Made by a program: the position numbers and the translations under genes. A stretch of DNA of 64,000 nt, from the NCBI RefSeq assembly GCF_015679185.1, contig NZ_CP064939.1:2170001-2234000 (forward strand), read 5' to 3'. This document shows positions 9,570 to 19,399 of this stretch, piece after piece (within the stretch, counting starts at the first letter, position 1; each line of letters starts with the position of its first letter). Source of the stretch: Pedobacter endophyticus. Lineage in GTDB: Bacteria; Bacteroidota; Bacteroidia; Sphingobacteriales; Sphingobacteriaceae. The notes beneath the pieces are model-generated. The model made no database searches and was not told where the DNA came from. It saw only the letters and a list, made by a program, of their open reading frames with translations.

Positions 9570-10592
9570 ATGAAGATAATCAAAAAGATAAAACAGTTCT
9601 TTATAGCTTTATACCATCTTTTTATAGCGGCGGGAAAAGGATTTGCAGAAGATAAAATTACAAAGCTTAGTGCTTCTTTAGCCTATTACACAATTTTTTC
9701 GCTTACACCGCTCATTATCATCATTCTATCGGCAGCTACGCTTTTTCTGGGCGATAAAAGCAATACCGAAACCCGCGACAAGTTTTTTGCGCAAATTACC
9801 GATATGGTGGGCCCCGATGCAGCAACCCAAATTCAGGGATTTGTTGAGCATTCCACAAAATCAGGACAATCTACCATTGGCTTAATTATCGGTATAGCTA
9901 CATTGATAGTCGGTTCTACTGCTATTTTTATCGAAATTCAGGATAGCATCAACATGATTTGGAAAGTGAGGGCCATTCCGAAAAAAGGCTGGCTCAAAAT
10001 GATTACCAACCGTCTACTCTCCTTTTCGCTAATTGTTTCAATGGGTTTTTTATTGCTGGTTTCACTTGTCGTAAACACTGTTGTGGTGAGTTTGGGCGAT
10101 AGATTGGGCACTTTACTTTCTCAAAGCCAAATTGATAAAGTTGTACCTGTTGCAGATGAAACCATGGCGCTTATTATTTACATCTTAAATAACGCCATCA
10201 CCTTGGCCGCCGTAACCGCTGTTTTTACCGTGATATTTAAGGTGTTGCCCGATGTGGTAATTAAGTGGAGGTCGGCAATTCTTGGTGCTTTGTTTACCGC
10301 AATTCTGTTTAGCCTTGGTAAGTACCTGATTGGAATTTATATCGAGAAAGGAAACCCCGGATCGGCATTTGGCGCCGCAAGCTCCATCATCGTTATCCTG
10401 CTTTGGATTTATTATACCTCGATAATACTTTATTTCGGGGCAGAATTTACACAAGCGTATGCCGAAAAATATGATGGCGGAATCAGACCCAGTAAGTATG
10501 CGGTGTTCACCAAAGTTACCATTGTTGAGGACGAAGTAGATGTGCTGCCCCCGCAACATCCGGAAGATACGGTAGATTCGCCGAAAGAATAG
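9570..10592 (+). CDS. YihY/BrkB-family membrane protein, copy 1
   Basis: 340 aa with about six hydrophobic segments and the family hallmarks KLSASLAYYTIFSLTPLIIII near the N-terminus and GAASSIIVILLWIYYTSIILYFGAEFTQAYA near the C-terminus. The family (UPF0761) is an inner-membrane protein group once mis-described as RNase BN; its function is unclear, with roles proposed in transport. It starts 8 nt after tamL on the same strand, so it is probably the last gene of the tamB-tamL operon. A clear paralogue lies at 34485-35462. The cytoplasmic tail is acidic and Pro-rich. Confidence 0.88.
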   Translation: MKIIKKIKQFFIALYHLFIAAGKGFAEDKITKLSASLAYYTIFSLTPLIIIILSAATLFLGDKSNTETRDKFFAQITDMVGPDAATQIQGFVEHSTKSGQSTIGLIIGIATLIVGSTAIFIEIQDSINMIWKVRAIPKKGWLKMITNRLLSFSLIVSMGFLLLVSLVVNTVVVSLGDRLGTLLSQSQIDKVVPVADETMALIIYILNNAITLAAVTAVFTVIFKVLPDVVIKWRSAILGALFTAILFSLGKYLIGIYIEKGNPGSAFGAASSIIVILLWIYYTSIILYFGAEFTQAYAEKYDGGIRPSKYAVFTKVTIVEDEVDVLPPQHPEDTVDSPKE

Positions 10593-10656
10593 GCTGATTG
10601 GTTCATTTGTTCATTGCTTTATTGATAAATAGCTAACTTGTCTGGCATTTTGTTCA

Positions 10657-10712
10657 GACCCAAGACCCAAGACCCAAGACCCAAGACCCAAGACCCAAGA
10701 CTCAAGACTCAA
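10657..10712. repeat. Perfect heptanucleotide tandem repeat (GACCCAA x6, GACTCAA x2)
   Basis: Eight 7-nt units run without a break; the last two carry a C-to-T change. The tract ends 2 nt before the stop codon of the minus-strand histidine kinase, in the gap between convergent genes. Just upstream lies a loose ATTGGTTCATTTGTTCATTG tract that also occurs near 32480. Slippage could change the unit number. Confidence 0.95.
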
Positions 10713-10714
10713 AA

Positions 10715-12856
10715 CTAACCAACAAACTTCACTATTTTCTCGATAAGCTCCTGCTCCATAAAAGGCTTTAGCACCAGTTCATTTATTCCCGATTGGAGGT
10801 ATTTCTCACGGTCTTCTTGCATTACATTTGCGGTAACACCTAGAATCGGAACATGCTGTTTGCGCTTATCATTGATACTTCTAATTTTATGTGTAAGCTC
10901 AAGGCCGCCCATTTCAGGCATCTGGATATCAGTCAAAACGAGGTCGTAATTGTTTTCGCTAAAAAGCTCGAGGGCTTCCTTGCCATTGTAAACTGCATCG
11001 AATGCGATGTTGTATTTTTTTAAAATCGTAGTGGCCAGTAATATATTCAGCAGATTATCATCTGCAATCAGCACCTTTTTTCCTTCCAATTTTTTTAAGT
11101 CGGCAACGGGAAAAACATCAATAATGCTTTCCTCAACTGATTGTTCTGAAATTTGGAATGGCAAAATAAAGGAAAACACCGATCCTTCGTTTTCCTCACT
11201 CTTCACCTCTATTTTACCGCCCTGCAACTCCACAATCTTTTTGCAGATCGCTAAGCCCAGTCCGGTGCCTTGTTGCTTGCGTCTGTTCGATGCATAATAC
11301 ACTTGCGCAAATTCATCAAAAATAATTTTCTGGTCTTCGCGATTAATGCCGAGTCCCGTATCGGCCACTTCTACACACAATTGAGCGTTATTGCCCTGTC
11401 CCGGCATAAGCCTGGCGCTCAGTTTCACGCTGCCTGCATTGGTAAATTTAATGGCGTTGCTTAGCAGGTTCATCACTACCTGCCTAAGCCTCAATGGATC
11501 GCCTAAAATAACTATCGATTTCTCGAAATTAATGTCCAGTTCATAAGCAATTTTCTTCTTATCTGCCTGTAATTTCAGGCTCTCAAAAACATCTTTAATG
11601 GCAACATAAGGCAAAAAAGCAATCCTTTCTAAAGTAACCTGGTCGGTTTCATATTTTGAGAAATCGAGAATATCATTAACAACATCAAGCAACATAATCG
11701 AAGAGTTCCTGATGGCAATTACCTGTTCACGCTGTTCGGGCTGCAGGTTGGCATTGTTCAACTGTTCAGAAAAACCGACGATCGAATTCAGGGGCGTCCT
11801 GATTTCGTGGCTCATGTTAGCCAAAAAACGGCTTTTCGATAGTGCATAGGTGGCCGCCTTATTGCTAAAATCGATCAGCGCCTTCTCGTTTTTGTAGAAA
11901 TTGTAAATGGTATAAAACACAAAAAGCAACAATCCGCAAATAAAGGCAAGCAAAATCCAGTTAAATTTATCCAGGTTTTCTATCGTCGTAAAAGTCGATA
12001 CACTCGCCAGTTCCTCAATAGCAGCGTAATAGTTTTTCTCTTTTTCCTTGTATTTCTTTAATCCATCAACAATTGAAACGATGAGCTTATGATTGATATC
12101 CAGCAGTTGGCGCTCTTTGGTTTTCAACTGCTTATTTAGGCTGTATAAATTGGAGTAAAAATCGTTAATGGTTTTAAGTTGCTTTTTATTATACTCCATG
12201 CTGACAGAGGAAGTATCGGCAGAAATCTGAGTTCTAACAATGGTGGATTTTGAGCTATCAACCGCTTTTGTGTCTTTGGCACGTATGGCTTGAAAAATTC
12301 GGCGAAAAAACTTTTTTTTCTGCACCGGTGCCCTGCCCGATTTTATGGTATCAACTTTAATGATGCTTTTAAATTGCCTTGTGGTAAAAACCCGATCATT
12401 TTGCACGGTTTGGGGCACCTGCTTATTTACCTTGACCGAGAAATTAATAAGGCTATCAGATAAGTGTTTAAGCTCAATAAACTGTGCCGTGCGCATTTTC
12501 TTTTGTTCAATTAAGGCATCAACACCATCTATAAAAAACGATGATTCGTTTAGGTTTTGGGCCTCAATAGAATCGAGAATCATCGACACTTCGGCTATTT
12601 CATTTACAAAGCGTTTATAATAAATCCGTTCGCCACTTACAATATACATTCGGCAGCTGTTCTCGGCATTGTACAAACTAAAAATACAACTATCCAGCTT
12701 GCTGAAATTGCGCTGTGCACGCACCATTTTACTGGCCGATTTTAGCAGGGGTATTTTAGAAAAATTAACGAACAAACCTGCAGTTGTGCCAAAAATGACA
12801 AGAATTAAAAATACGACCAGCAAATATTTTATCGCTGAATTTTTAGTAGGTTTCAT
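10715..12856 (-). CDS. Hybrid sensor histidine kinase/response regulator
   Basis: 713 aa. A membrane segment at about 10-30 and a second at about 300-320 bracket a ~270-residue, largely alpha-helical extracytoplasmic sensor region that I cannot assign. HisKA follows with the phospho-acceptor His at residue 350 (FLANMSHEIRTPLNS). The HATPase domain has the N box (NLLSNAIKF), G1 (DTGLGI) and G2 (GTGLGLAI) motifs. A C-terminal receiver (about 595-713) carries KVLIADDN and the acceptor Asp in LTDIQMPEMGG. There is no DNA-binding output domain, so phosphate probably passes to another protein. It is encoded 34 nt downstream of topoisomerase IV subunit B on the same strand; no cognate regulator is adjacent. 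Confidence 0.92.
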   Translation of the reverse strand: MKPTKNSAIKYLLVVFLILVIFGTTAGLFVNFSKIPLLKSASKMVRAQRNFSKLDSCIFSLYNAENSCRMYIVSGERIYYKRFVNEIAEVSMILDSIEAQNLNESSFFIDGVDALIEQKKMRTAQFIELKHLSDSLINFSVKVNKQVPQTVQNDRVFTTRQFKSIIKVDTIKSGRAPVQKKKFFRRIFQAIRAKDTKAVDSSKSTIVRTQISADTSSVSMEYNKKQLKTINDFYSNLYSLNKQLKTKERQLLDINHKLIVSIVDGLKKYKEKEKNYYAAIEELASVSTFTTIENLDKFNWILLAFICGLLLFVFYTIYNFYKNEKALIDFSNKAATYALSKSRFLANMSHEIRTPLNSIVGFSEQLNNANLQPEQREQVIAIRNSSIMLLDVVNDILDFSKYETDQVTLERIAFLPYVAIKDVFESLKLQADKKKIAYELDINFEKSIVILGDPLRLRQVVMNLLSNAIKFTNAGSVKLSARLMPGQGNNAQLCVEVADTGLGINREDQKIIFDEFAQVYYASNRRKQQGTGLGLAICKKIVELQGGKIEVKSEENEGSVFSFILPFQISEQSVEESIIDVFPVADLKKLEGKKVLIADDNLLNILLATTILKKYNIAFDAVYNGKEALELFSENNYDLVLTDIQMPEMGGLELTHKIRSINDKRKQHVPILGVTANVMQEDREKYLQSGINELVLKPFMEQELIEKIVKFVG

Positions 12857-12890
12857 GCGTTGATTTAACTTCGTGACGGATCACTGCCAG

Positions 12891-14759
12891 TTACGCTACA
12901 TCATCGATCACCTTAGCCTCTTCCGTTACCTCATCTTTTTCTATGCGCAGGTTTTTAATAATGTGCTGCTGCCTGTCGGGCGTATTTTTACCCATGTAAT
13001 ATTCAAGCAGTCCTTTTATGGTTTGATCTTTTAAAATAACGGGGTCGAGCCTGATGTCTTTACCGATAAAGAGGCCAAACTCATCAGGAGAAATTTCTCC
13101 CAACCCTTTAAAACGGGTAATTTCGGGCTTGCTGCCCAATTTTTCTATCGCGTTTCGGCGTTCCTCGTCACTGTAACAATAAATAGTTTCTTTTTTATTT
13201 CTAACCCTAAACAAAGGCGTTTGTAATATGTAAACATGGCCGGCCCTTACCAAATCAGGAAAGAACTGAAGAAAGAAAGTCATCATCAATAGCCTGATGT
13301 GCATTCCATCCACGTCGGCGTCTGTTGCAATAACAATATTATTGTAATGCAGACTGTCCAACCCATCTTCGATATTTAGCGCATGCTGTAAAAGGTTAAA
13401 TTCCTCGTTTTCGTAAACTACCTTTTTGGTTAACTCATAACAATTAAGCGGCTTACCTTTTAAACTGAACACCGCCTGGGTATCTACATCACGCGATTTT
13501 GTGATAGATCCGGAAGCAGAATCACCTTCGGTAATGAACAGGGTGGTTTCGTAACGCTTCTCATGCGTTGAATTAAAATGCACCTTACAATCGCGAAGTT
13601 TTTTATTATGCAACGACGCTTTTTTCGCCCTGTCGTTGGCCAGTTTTTTAATTCCTGCAATGTCTTTACGCTCACGCTCCGATTGCATGATTCGTTTCAA
13701 CAAGGCATCGGCTACCTCGGGGTTTTTGTGTAGGTAATCATCCAATTCCTTTTTAACGAAATCGTTGATGAAAGTAGCTACAGACGGACCTTCGGGGCCC
13801 ATATTTTGAGAGCCAAGCTTGGTTTTTGTTTGCGACTCGAAAACGGGTTCCTGCACGCGTATCGAAATGGCAGCAATGATTGATGAACGCACATCGGCGG
13901 CATCAAACTCTTTTTTAAAGAACTCGCGAACGGTTTTTACTACAGCAGCCCTGAAAGCAGCCTGATGCGTTCCGCCCTGTGTAGTGTGCTGGCCATTAAC
14001 AAACGAATGGTAATCTTCGCCATACTGCTGACCGTGCGTCATCGCAATTTCGATATCGCTGCCCACCATGTGGATAATCGGGTAGCGGATTTCTTCGGGC
14101 TTATTAAACTTAGAAAGTAAATCATAAAGACCTCTTTCAGAAAAATATTTCTGGTTATTGAAATTGATCGTTAATCCCGTATTGAGGAAAACGTAATTCC
14201 AAACCATACTCTCAACAAAATCAGGAATATAGTGATAGTTCCTAAAAATGGTTTCATCGGGATAAAAAGTAATGGCGGTGCCGTTTCGCTGCGTGGTATC
14301 AATTATAGGCTGTTCGTTTACAATCTCCCCTTTCGAAAACTCAACTTTTTTAGTTTTGCCGTCGCGATAAGATTGAACAGTAAAGCTGGTCGACAAGGCA
14401 TTTACCGCCTTGGTACCGACACCATTTAAGCCCACAGATTTTTGAAAGGCGTTGCTATCGTATTTACCACCTGTGTTGATTTTACTTACGCAATCGATAA
14501 CCTTTCCAAGCGGAATGCCACGTCCGTAATCGCGAACGTTTATTTTTTGTTCTGAAACGGTAATTTCGATCGTCTTGCCCGTTCCCATCACAAACTCATC
14601 AATAGAGTTATCTACAATTTCCTTTAATAAAACATATATTCCATCATCTTGCGCAGAGCCATCACCAAGCTTACCGATATACATACCGGGGCGTAGTCTG
14701 ATGTGTTCTTTCCAGTCTAATGACCGAATACTGTCGTCGTTATAAATTACTTCTGCCAT
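12891..14759 (-). CDS. parE: DNA topoisomerase IV, subunit B
   Basis: 622 aa, the length of ParE-type type IIA topoisomerase ATPase subunits. The GHKL ATPase domain begins with RPGMYIG and has EIVDNSIDE (Mg/ATP), YGRGIPLG and [13 protein letters not shown]. The TOPRIM domain has [10 protein letters not shown] and the [10 protein letters not shown] acidic motif, and the C-terminal segment ends in RFKGLGEIS...DRQQHI. The enzyme decatenates sister chromosomes together with ParC, which is not in this window. GyrB is the main alternative; length and the [11 protein letters not shown] region favour ParE. It is divergent from the permease at 15108. Confidence 0.88.
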   Translation of the reverse strand: MAEVIYNDDSIRSLDWKEHIRLRPGMYIGKLGDGSAQDDGIYVLLKEIVDNSIDEFVMGTGKTIEITVSEQKINVRDYGRGIPLGKVIDCVSKINTGGKYDSNAFQKSVGLNGVGTKAVNALSTSFTVQSYRDGKTKKVEFSKGEIVNEQPIIDTTQRNGTAITFYPDETIFRNYHYIPDFVESMVWNYVFLNTGLTINFNNQKYFSERGLYDLLSKFNKPEEIRYPIIHMVGSDIEIAMTHGQQYGEDYHSFVNGQHTTQGGTHQAAFRAAVVKTVREFFKKEFDAADVRSSIIAAISIRVQEPVFESQTKTKLGSQNMGPEGPSVATFINDFVKKELDDYLHKNPEVADALLKRIMQSERERKDIAGIKKLANDRAKKASLHNKKLRDCKVHFNSTHEKRYETTLFITEGDSASGSITKSRDVDTQAVFSLKGKPLNCYELTKKVVYENEEFNLLQHALNIEDGLDSLHYNNIVIATDADVDGMHIRLLMMTFFLQFFPDLVRAGHVYILQTPLFRVRNKKETIYCYSDEERRNAIEKLGSKPEITRFKGLGEISPDEFGLFIGKDIRLDPVILKDQTIKGLLEYYMGKNTPDRQQHIIKNLRIEKDEVTEEAKVIDDVA

Positions 14760-15076
14760 AAGTTCAATGTTGTTTATTGATTTGATAACCCATGCAAATC
14801 AATGCACGGCCCACAGTTCCGAGAGATTCGGTAAGTCTAAATCAAGCCAATAAGGTGTTAGGAATGATTTTGTTAGCATCTTGAAAGTCTGTCTTTACAT
14901 TCAGGTGCTCAACAATAAATATTATTCTGCAATAATAGATTTATTCTTCGAGGCTCGCAAAATAAAATTTCAACAAATGGCGAGGAAAAAAATTAAGCGA
15001 GCATAATTAAGCAGTAATATAAGGTATTGAAAACCAGCTGTTGTTCGCCTCGCTCTGCTATCACCTATAATTTCCC
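14760..15076. other. Divergent intergenic region parE / amino-acid permease
   Basis: This is an AT-rich gap between divergently transcribed genes. I see no open frame, RNA gene or strong hairpin apart from the promoter motif listed at 15077. An in-frame TTG at 15027 would extend the permease by 27 residues of non-membrane, Cys/Ser-rich sequence and is rejected as its start. Confidence 0.5.
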
Positions 15077-15084
15077 TATCTTCG
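15077..15084 (+). promoter_or_regulatory. Bacteroidota -7 element TATCTTCG for the permease
   Basis: TATCTTCG matches TAnnTTtG with one substitution and lies 23 nt before the chosen ATG at 15108, typical spacing for this phylum. No convincing -33 TTG was found at the right distance. Confidence 0.5.
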
Positions 15085-15107
15085 CATCAACAATAACCGG
15101 CCTTTCC

Positions 15108-16445
15108 ATGGAGCAAAAAAAGCAACTTTCACTCTTCGATTTATCCATGATTGTGGTTAGTCTGGTTATTGGCATGGGCATTTTTCGTACCCCTGTAAAC
15201 GTTGCCTCCAGCGCTCAGGTTCCGGCCCTTTTTTATTTGGCATGGTTTATTGGTGGCTTTGTTGCCTTTTGTGGCGCTTTAACTTATGCCGAAATCGGAT
15301 CAAGATATCCACTTACCGGCGGCTATTATAAAATATTTTCCATAGCTTATCACCCTTCCATTGCTTTTGCCATTAACTGCATTGTACTTATTTCGAGCGC
15401 CGCTTCGGTAGCGGCCATTTCAATTATCGGGGCAGAATACCTTGCTAAAATTGTGTTGCCTGCTAGTATGCAAACAGAAACTTACCGGGTAGCTATTGCC
15501 ATTACCACCATACTAACGTTTTACCTGATTAATCTTTTAGGGCTAAAAGCCAGCGCCAAAACGCAAAACGTGTTAACAGTTATTAAAATCGGGTTAATTT
15601 TGACGCTCATTTGCGCCGTGTTTTTTGGCGGCCAACCGCAAACCATTTCGCCAGTGTTTAAAACTGCAACCGGAAACACCCCAACCTGGTTCGATTATGG
15701 AAAGGCTTTAGGTTTATGTTTAATTGCAGTTTCGTTCTCATACGCCGGGTATGCCCAAACCATCAACTTTGGGGGAGAGGTTAAGGAAGCCAAAAAAGTA
15801 ATTCCGCGGTCCATTATTATTGGTTTAACCGTAATTGTTAGCCTTTACCTGATACTTAACTATGTTTACGTTAAAGTTATCGGTTTCGAAGAGTTGAAGT
15901 CGGCAGAAAGCATTGCCGCCATATTGGCTTCGAAAATATTTGGCCAGGCAGGCTTTAATATGCTCTCCGTTATCATTTTCATTTCGGTTATGGGCTATGT
16001 AAATGTAAACTTACTAAGTAACCCGAGGGCTATGTTTGCCATGGGCGAAGAAGGTGCTCTACCAAGGGCCTTTAGCAAAATAAACAAAAAAACCGAGGTA
16101 ATTACCTTAAGCTTAACCGCTTTTACCCTGGTAGCGGTGGTTATCATTTTTTACGCAAAAACGTTCGATAAAATACTAAATTATACCATCTTTCTCGAAA
16201 GCATTAGTATGGCCAGCTCGGCGGCAACCCTTTTTGTTCTCCGCAAAAGAACTGCACATCTCGATAAAAAAACAATTTATACCGTTCCATTATACCCGGT
16301 ATTGCCCATCGTATTTATTGGTGCTTACACATTTGTTGCTTTCAGCATTTACGCCGACGATCCGAATGCTGCATTAAATGGTTTGTACATCTTCGTCGGG
16401 TTTTTGGCCATTTACTTCATTTCGAGGTTGTTTAATAAGAAGTGA
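15108..16445 (+). CDS. APC-family amino-acid permease
   Basis: 445 aa from the ATG at 15108 (MEQKKQLSLFDLSMIVVSLVIGMGIF). This start puts a 7-residue cytoplasmic tail before TM1 and follows a promoter motif by 23 nt. About 12 hydrophobic segments are visible. The GMGIFRTPVNVA loop in TM1 and the FCGALTYAEIGSRYPLTGG segment are typical of the APC superfamily, where the TM1 glycine-rich break binds the amino-acid backbone. It is an inner-membrane secondary transporter, probably proton-coupled. The LAT/YcaM-like subgroup fits best, but the substrate is not readable. It stands alone, divergent from parE. Confidence 0.85.
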   Translation: MEQKKQLSLFDLSMIVVSLVIGMGIFRTPVNVASSAQVPALFYLAWFIGGFVAFCGALTYAEIGSRYPLTGGYYKIFSIAYHPSIAFAINCIVLISSAASVAAISIIGAEYLAKIVLPASMQTETYRVAIAITTILTFYLINLLGLKASAKTQNVLTVIKIGLILTLICAVFFGGQPQTISPVFKTATGNTPTWFDYGKALGLCLIAVSFSYAGYAQTINFGGEVKEAKKVIPRSIIIGLTVIVSLYLILNYVYVKVIGFEELKSAESIAAILASKIFGQAGFNMLSVIIFISVMGYVNVNLLSNPRAMFAMGEEGALPRAFSKINKKTEVITLSLTAFTLVAVVIIFYAKTFDKILNYTIFLESISMASSAATLFVLRKRTAHLDKKTIYTVPLYPVLPIVFIGAYTFVAFSIYADDPNAALNGLYIFVGFLAIYFISRLFNKK

Positions 16446-16537
16446 AATCGAGCCGGATGAAAGGCAATTTTTATGAAGAATTAAGCGCCACCGCCCCAGC
16501 CAATCAAATAACCTGCCTATATTCCATTATTAATTCG

Positions 16538-16545
16538 TACCTTTG
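16538..16545 (+). promoter_or_regulatory. Promoter -7 element TACCTTTG with a long leader before the helicase gene
   Basis: TACCTTTG is a consensus TAnnTTTG element. The next plausible start is the helicase ATG at 16676, implying a leader of roughly 125 nt. The leader holds a small stem (CCGATAGCAATCGG at about 16575-16588) but no coding frame I trust. Confidence 0.55.
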
Positions 16546-16675
16546 CCTCCGAAGCAGGAATAAGGGCTTGCCATCCGATAGCAATCGGAACGATATGGCA
16601 CATTCTCTCCGCAAGTTAGTCCTTCAACATAATTGATCGTTCTAGCTTCTTCAATAATGTTTTAAAAAACCATAC

Positions 16676-17974
16676 ATGTTATTCAAAGAGTTAAACCTCA
16701 TTGAGCCGATTTTAAAGGCACTTGAGACCGAAGGTTATACACAACCTACCCCAATACAGGAGCAATCCATACCAACAATATTAAAAGGAAAAGATTTATT
16801 AGGCTGCGCACAAACAGGTACAGGTAAAACTGCAGCGTTTGCCATCCCGATGTTGCAGTTACTGCACGAAAAACACATCAACAGTAAAGCCACAAAAAAC
16901 ATAAAAGCGTTAGTATTAACACCAACTCGCGAGCTTGCCATTCAAATTGAAGAGAGCTTTAAAGCTTACGGACGCCATTTAAATTTGCGCCATCTGGTCA
17001 TTTTTGGCGGCGTAAATCAACACTCGCAGGTAGAAGCACTTAAAAGGGGCGTTGATATTTTGGTAGCTACGCCTGGGCGTTTACTGGATTTAATGAACCA
17101 GGGTTTTGTCAATTTAAACACCATTGAGCTTTTTGTTCTTGATGAAGCCGACCGTATGCTCGATATGGGTTTTATACACGATGTAAAAAGAGTGGTAGCG
17201 AAATTGCCTGCAAAACGCCAAACCTTGTTTTTCTCGGCCACTATGCCCGATGAAATTCAAAAGCTGGCCAACACCATTCTCTCCAGCCCAACAAAGGTAG
17301 AGGTTACGCCAATTTCGTCGACTGCCGAAACCATCGTTCAATCGGTTTATTTTGTTGATAAGCCAGATAAAAAGAAGTTATTGATCCATTTATTGGAAGA
17401 TAAGGACATTCAAACTGCTTTGGTTTTTACGCGTACCAAGCATGGCGCCGATAGAATTGTTAAAGATTTAGCCCATGCGGGGATAAAGGCTGCAGCTATT
17501 CACGGAAATAAATCGCAAAATGCTAGACAAAGAGCGTTAACTGATTTTAAAGACCGGAAAATTCGTGTGTTGGTAGCTACTGATATCGCGGCCCGGGGCA
17601 TCGATATTGATCAGTTATCGCACGTTTTCAACTTTGAGCTGCCAAATATTCCCGAGTCTTACGTACACCGCATTGGCCGTACTGGTCGTGCAGGAGCAAA
17701 TGGTATTGCTATTTCATTTTGCGATGCTGAAGAAAACGAATACTTACTGGATATCCAGAAACTGATTAAAATTACCTTACCGGTTGTTGATGATCATCCG
17801 TATCCGTTAAGCTGGGAAAGTATGCTGGCCAAAAATCAGGTTAAACGCAAACCGCAGGCACAGTCCAAAGGTGGTGGCGGCAAAAAAGGCGGCGATGGAA
17901 ATATGAGCGGCAAACCACGTAATGCCAGCAATAACAGGCGCTTTGGTGGTAACAGAAAAAAAGCCAAAGCTTAA
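16676..17974 (+). CDS. DEAD-box ATP-dependent RNA helicase (RhlE-like)
   Basis: 432 aa with all DEAD-box motifs in order: Q motif ([14 protein letters not shown]), I (AQTGTGKTA), Ia (PTRELA), II (DEAD), III (SAT), IV region ([10 protein letters not shown]), V ([10 protein letters not shown]) and VI ([10 protein letters not shown]). It ends in a basic Gly/Asn/Lys-rich tail of about 60 residues that should bind RNA non-specifically. RhlE-like helicases unwind short RNA duplexes in ribosome assembly and mRNA decay, often in the cold. The long leader after the 16538 promoter suggests post-transcriptional control. A strong terminator follows at 18053. Confidence 0.92.
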   Translation: MLFKELNLIEPILKALETEGYTQPTPIQEQSIPTILKGKDLLGCAQTGTGKTAAFAIPMLQLLHEKHINSKATKNIKALVLTPTRELAIQIEESFKAYGRHLNLRHLVIFGGVNQHSQVEALKRGVDILVATPGRLLDLMNQGFVNLNTIELFVLDEADRMLDMGFIHDVKRVVAKLPAKRQTLFFSATMPDEIQKLANTILSSPTKVEVTPISSTAETIVQSVYFVDKPDKKKLLIHLLEDKDIQTALVFTRTKHGADRIVKDLAHAGIKAAAIHGNKSQNARQRALTDFKDRKIRVLVATDIAARGIDIDQLSHVFNFELPNIPESYVHRIGRTGRAGANGIAISFCDAEENEYLLDIQKLIKITLPVVDDHPYPLSWESMLAKNQVKRKPQAQSKGGGGKKGGDGNMSGKPRNASNNRRFGGNRKKAKA

Positions 17975-18052
17975 TTATGGCAGAAAGATGAAAGGCTGAA
18001 GGTACAAGGCTTAGAATCAAAAACGAAATCACTAACAGTCAACACATACGAG

Positions 18053-18086
18053 AAGTCAAGTTTTTTAAAAAAGCTTGGCTTTTTTT
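18053..18086 (+). terminator. Rho-independent terminator after the helicase gene
   Basis: AAGTCAAG pairs with CTTGGCTT (one G-T pair), and an inner T6/A6 extends the stem; a run of seven T follows. It lies about 80 nt after the helicase stop. Its 5' arm, GAGAAGTCAAGTTTTT, is also found in the palindrome at 48818. Confidence 0.75.
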
Positions 18087-18222
18087 GTATCACGCCTTTC
18101 CCTCGTTACCAAAGGTATGCTTTATTTTTACTAAGTTAGCTGACACCGCATAATCGCTATCTTGAGTTTGAGGACATGTTTTAAGGCCACAATAAGAGCG
18201 ATTATCTGAATGAGGATTTATA

Positions 18223-19218
18223 ATGGACAGATTTAAAATATATTCGCAAAGCGATATCGATCAGTTGGTGAATGGACGCTACGGTGAAACCAAGCTTGGC
18301 GAAAGGGTGCAAACCTACAGCGACTCTTCGGCAAATACATTGGTTTCGACCACCGAACTGGCTAAAAGCAAAGCCAGGTTTGTGCTGCTCGGCATTCCTG
18401 AAGATATCGGAATCAGGGCCAATTTAGGCATCGCCGGCGCCACTACAGCATGGCAACCCGCATTAAAAGCCTTAATGAACATTCAAAGCAATCACTTTTT
18501 GCGTGGCAACGAAATTTTGGTACTTGGCCATTTTGAGATTGACGAGCCCGACAGTTCGTCGGTGAATGCGTTAAGAGAAAAAGTTGCAAAAATCGACGAT
18601 CTGGTTTATCCAATCATCAAAGCGATTGTAGCAGCGGGCAAAACGCCCATTGTTATCGGTGGAGGTCACAACAACTGTTACCCGATACTAAAAGGAACTT
18701 CCCTGGCGAAAAGACAAGCTATAGACGTATTGAACCTGGATGCACATGCCGATTTGCGCACAATGGAAGGCCGCCACAGCGGAAATGGCTTTACTTATGC
18801 CTTTGCCAACAACTATTTAGGCAACTACTTTATGTACGGCTTACATCAAAACTATAATAACGAAGCCATTATGAGTCAGATCGGCAGCAACCCAAAATTA
18901 ACTGCCGTATTTTTCGACGATATTTTAAAAGGGGCCGACGAAAAGAAATTACTTTCGGGTATGAAAGCAAGCGCCGGGCTGGAGATCGACTTAGATTGTA
19001 TTGAAAATGTGCTCAGCAGCGCCAGCAGCCCGACTGGTTTCTCAGTAAACGATATTCGTAAACTCATTCTAACTTGCGACAAGCAGTTTGCTTATTTACA
19101 CATTGCCGAGGGCGCATCAATGCTGTTGGATGGCCAAGAAAGCAAGTCGACCGCTAAATTGATCGCTTACTTAATAAGCGATTTTATTAAAACGCAAAAA
19201 GTAAACCTTAAAGCTTAA
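18223..19218 (+). CDS. Arginase/formimidoylglutamase-family hydrolase
   Basis: 331 aa ureohydrolase-fold protein. The manganese-binding motifs are present in modified form: GGGHNN replaces the usual GGDHS, LDAHADLR matches DAHxD, and EIDLDCIENV stands in for SxDxDxxDP, with its two metal-binding Asp kept and the last acidic residue changed to Glu. The family hydrolyses guanidino or formimino groups (arginase, agmatinase, formimidoylglutamase). The divergent motifs are usual for the Bacteroidota HutG-like branch, for which histidine degradation is the common assignment, but no other hut genes are in the window. It is monocistronic and followed by a terminator shared with leuS. Confidence 0.75.
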   Translation: MDRFKIYSQSDIDQLVNGRYGETKLGERVQTYSDSSANTLVSTTELAKSKARFVLLGIPEDIGIRANLGIAGATTAWQPALKALMNIQSNHFLRGNEILVLGHFEIDEPDSSSVNALREKVAKIDDLVYPIIKAIVAAGKTPIVIGGGHNNCYPILKGTSLAKRQAIDVLNLDAHADLRTMEGRHSGNGFTYAFANNYLGNYFMYGLHQNYNNEAIMSQIGSNPKLTAVFFDDILKGADEKKLLSGMKASAGLEIDLDCIENVLSSASSPTGFSVNDIRKLILTCDKQFAYLHIAEGASMLLDGQESKSTAKLIAYLISDFIKTQKVNLKA

Positions 19219-19339
19219 GCCAATCGTTCTTCTACATTTAGAAGTCTTTCGAATTATAGTCTGGAGCAATCCTTTTTTTGGCGCCTTTCTCCGATAGCTA
19301 TCGCATCGAAGGCGGTTAAAAACAATAGCGCAAAAACAA

Positions 19340-19370
19340 AACCCCGAATTGATGTTTCAACTCGGGGTTT
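19340..19370. terminator. Bidirectional terminator between the arginase-family gene and leuS
   Basis: AACCCCGA and TCGGGGTT form an 8-bp GC-rich stem with flanking A- and T-runs on either side, so it can end both the plus-strand gene (stop 19218) and leuS on minus (stop 19400). Confidence 0.8.
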
Positions 19371-19399
19371 CTTTATAAACGTTTACTATTGCTTTCAGC

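Noticed and set aside
16442..16636. 64-codon frame after the permease
   Set aside because: It contains the TACCTTTG promoter element and reads as leader sequence of the helicase gene.
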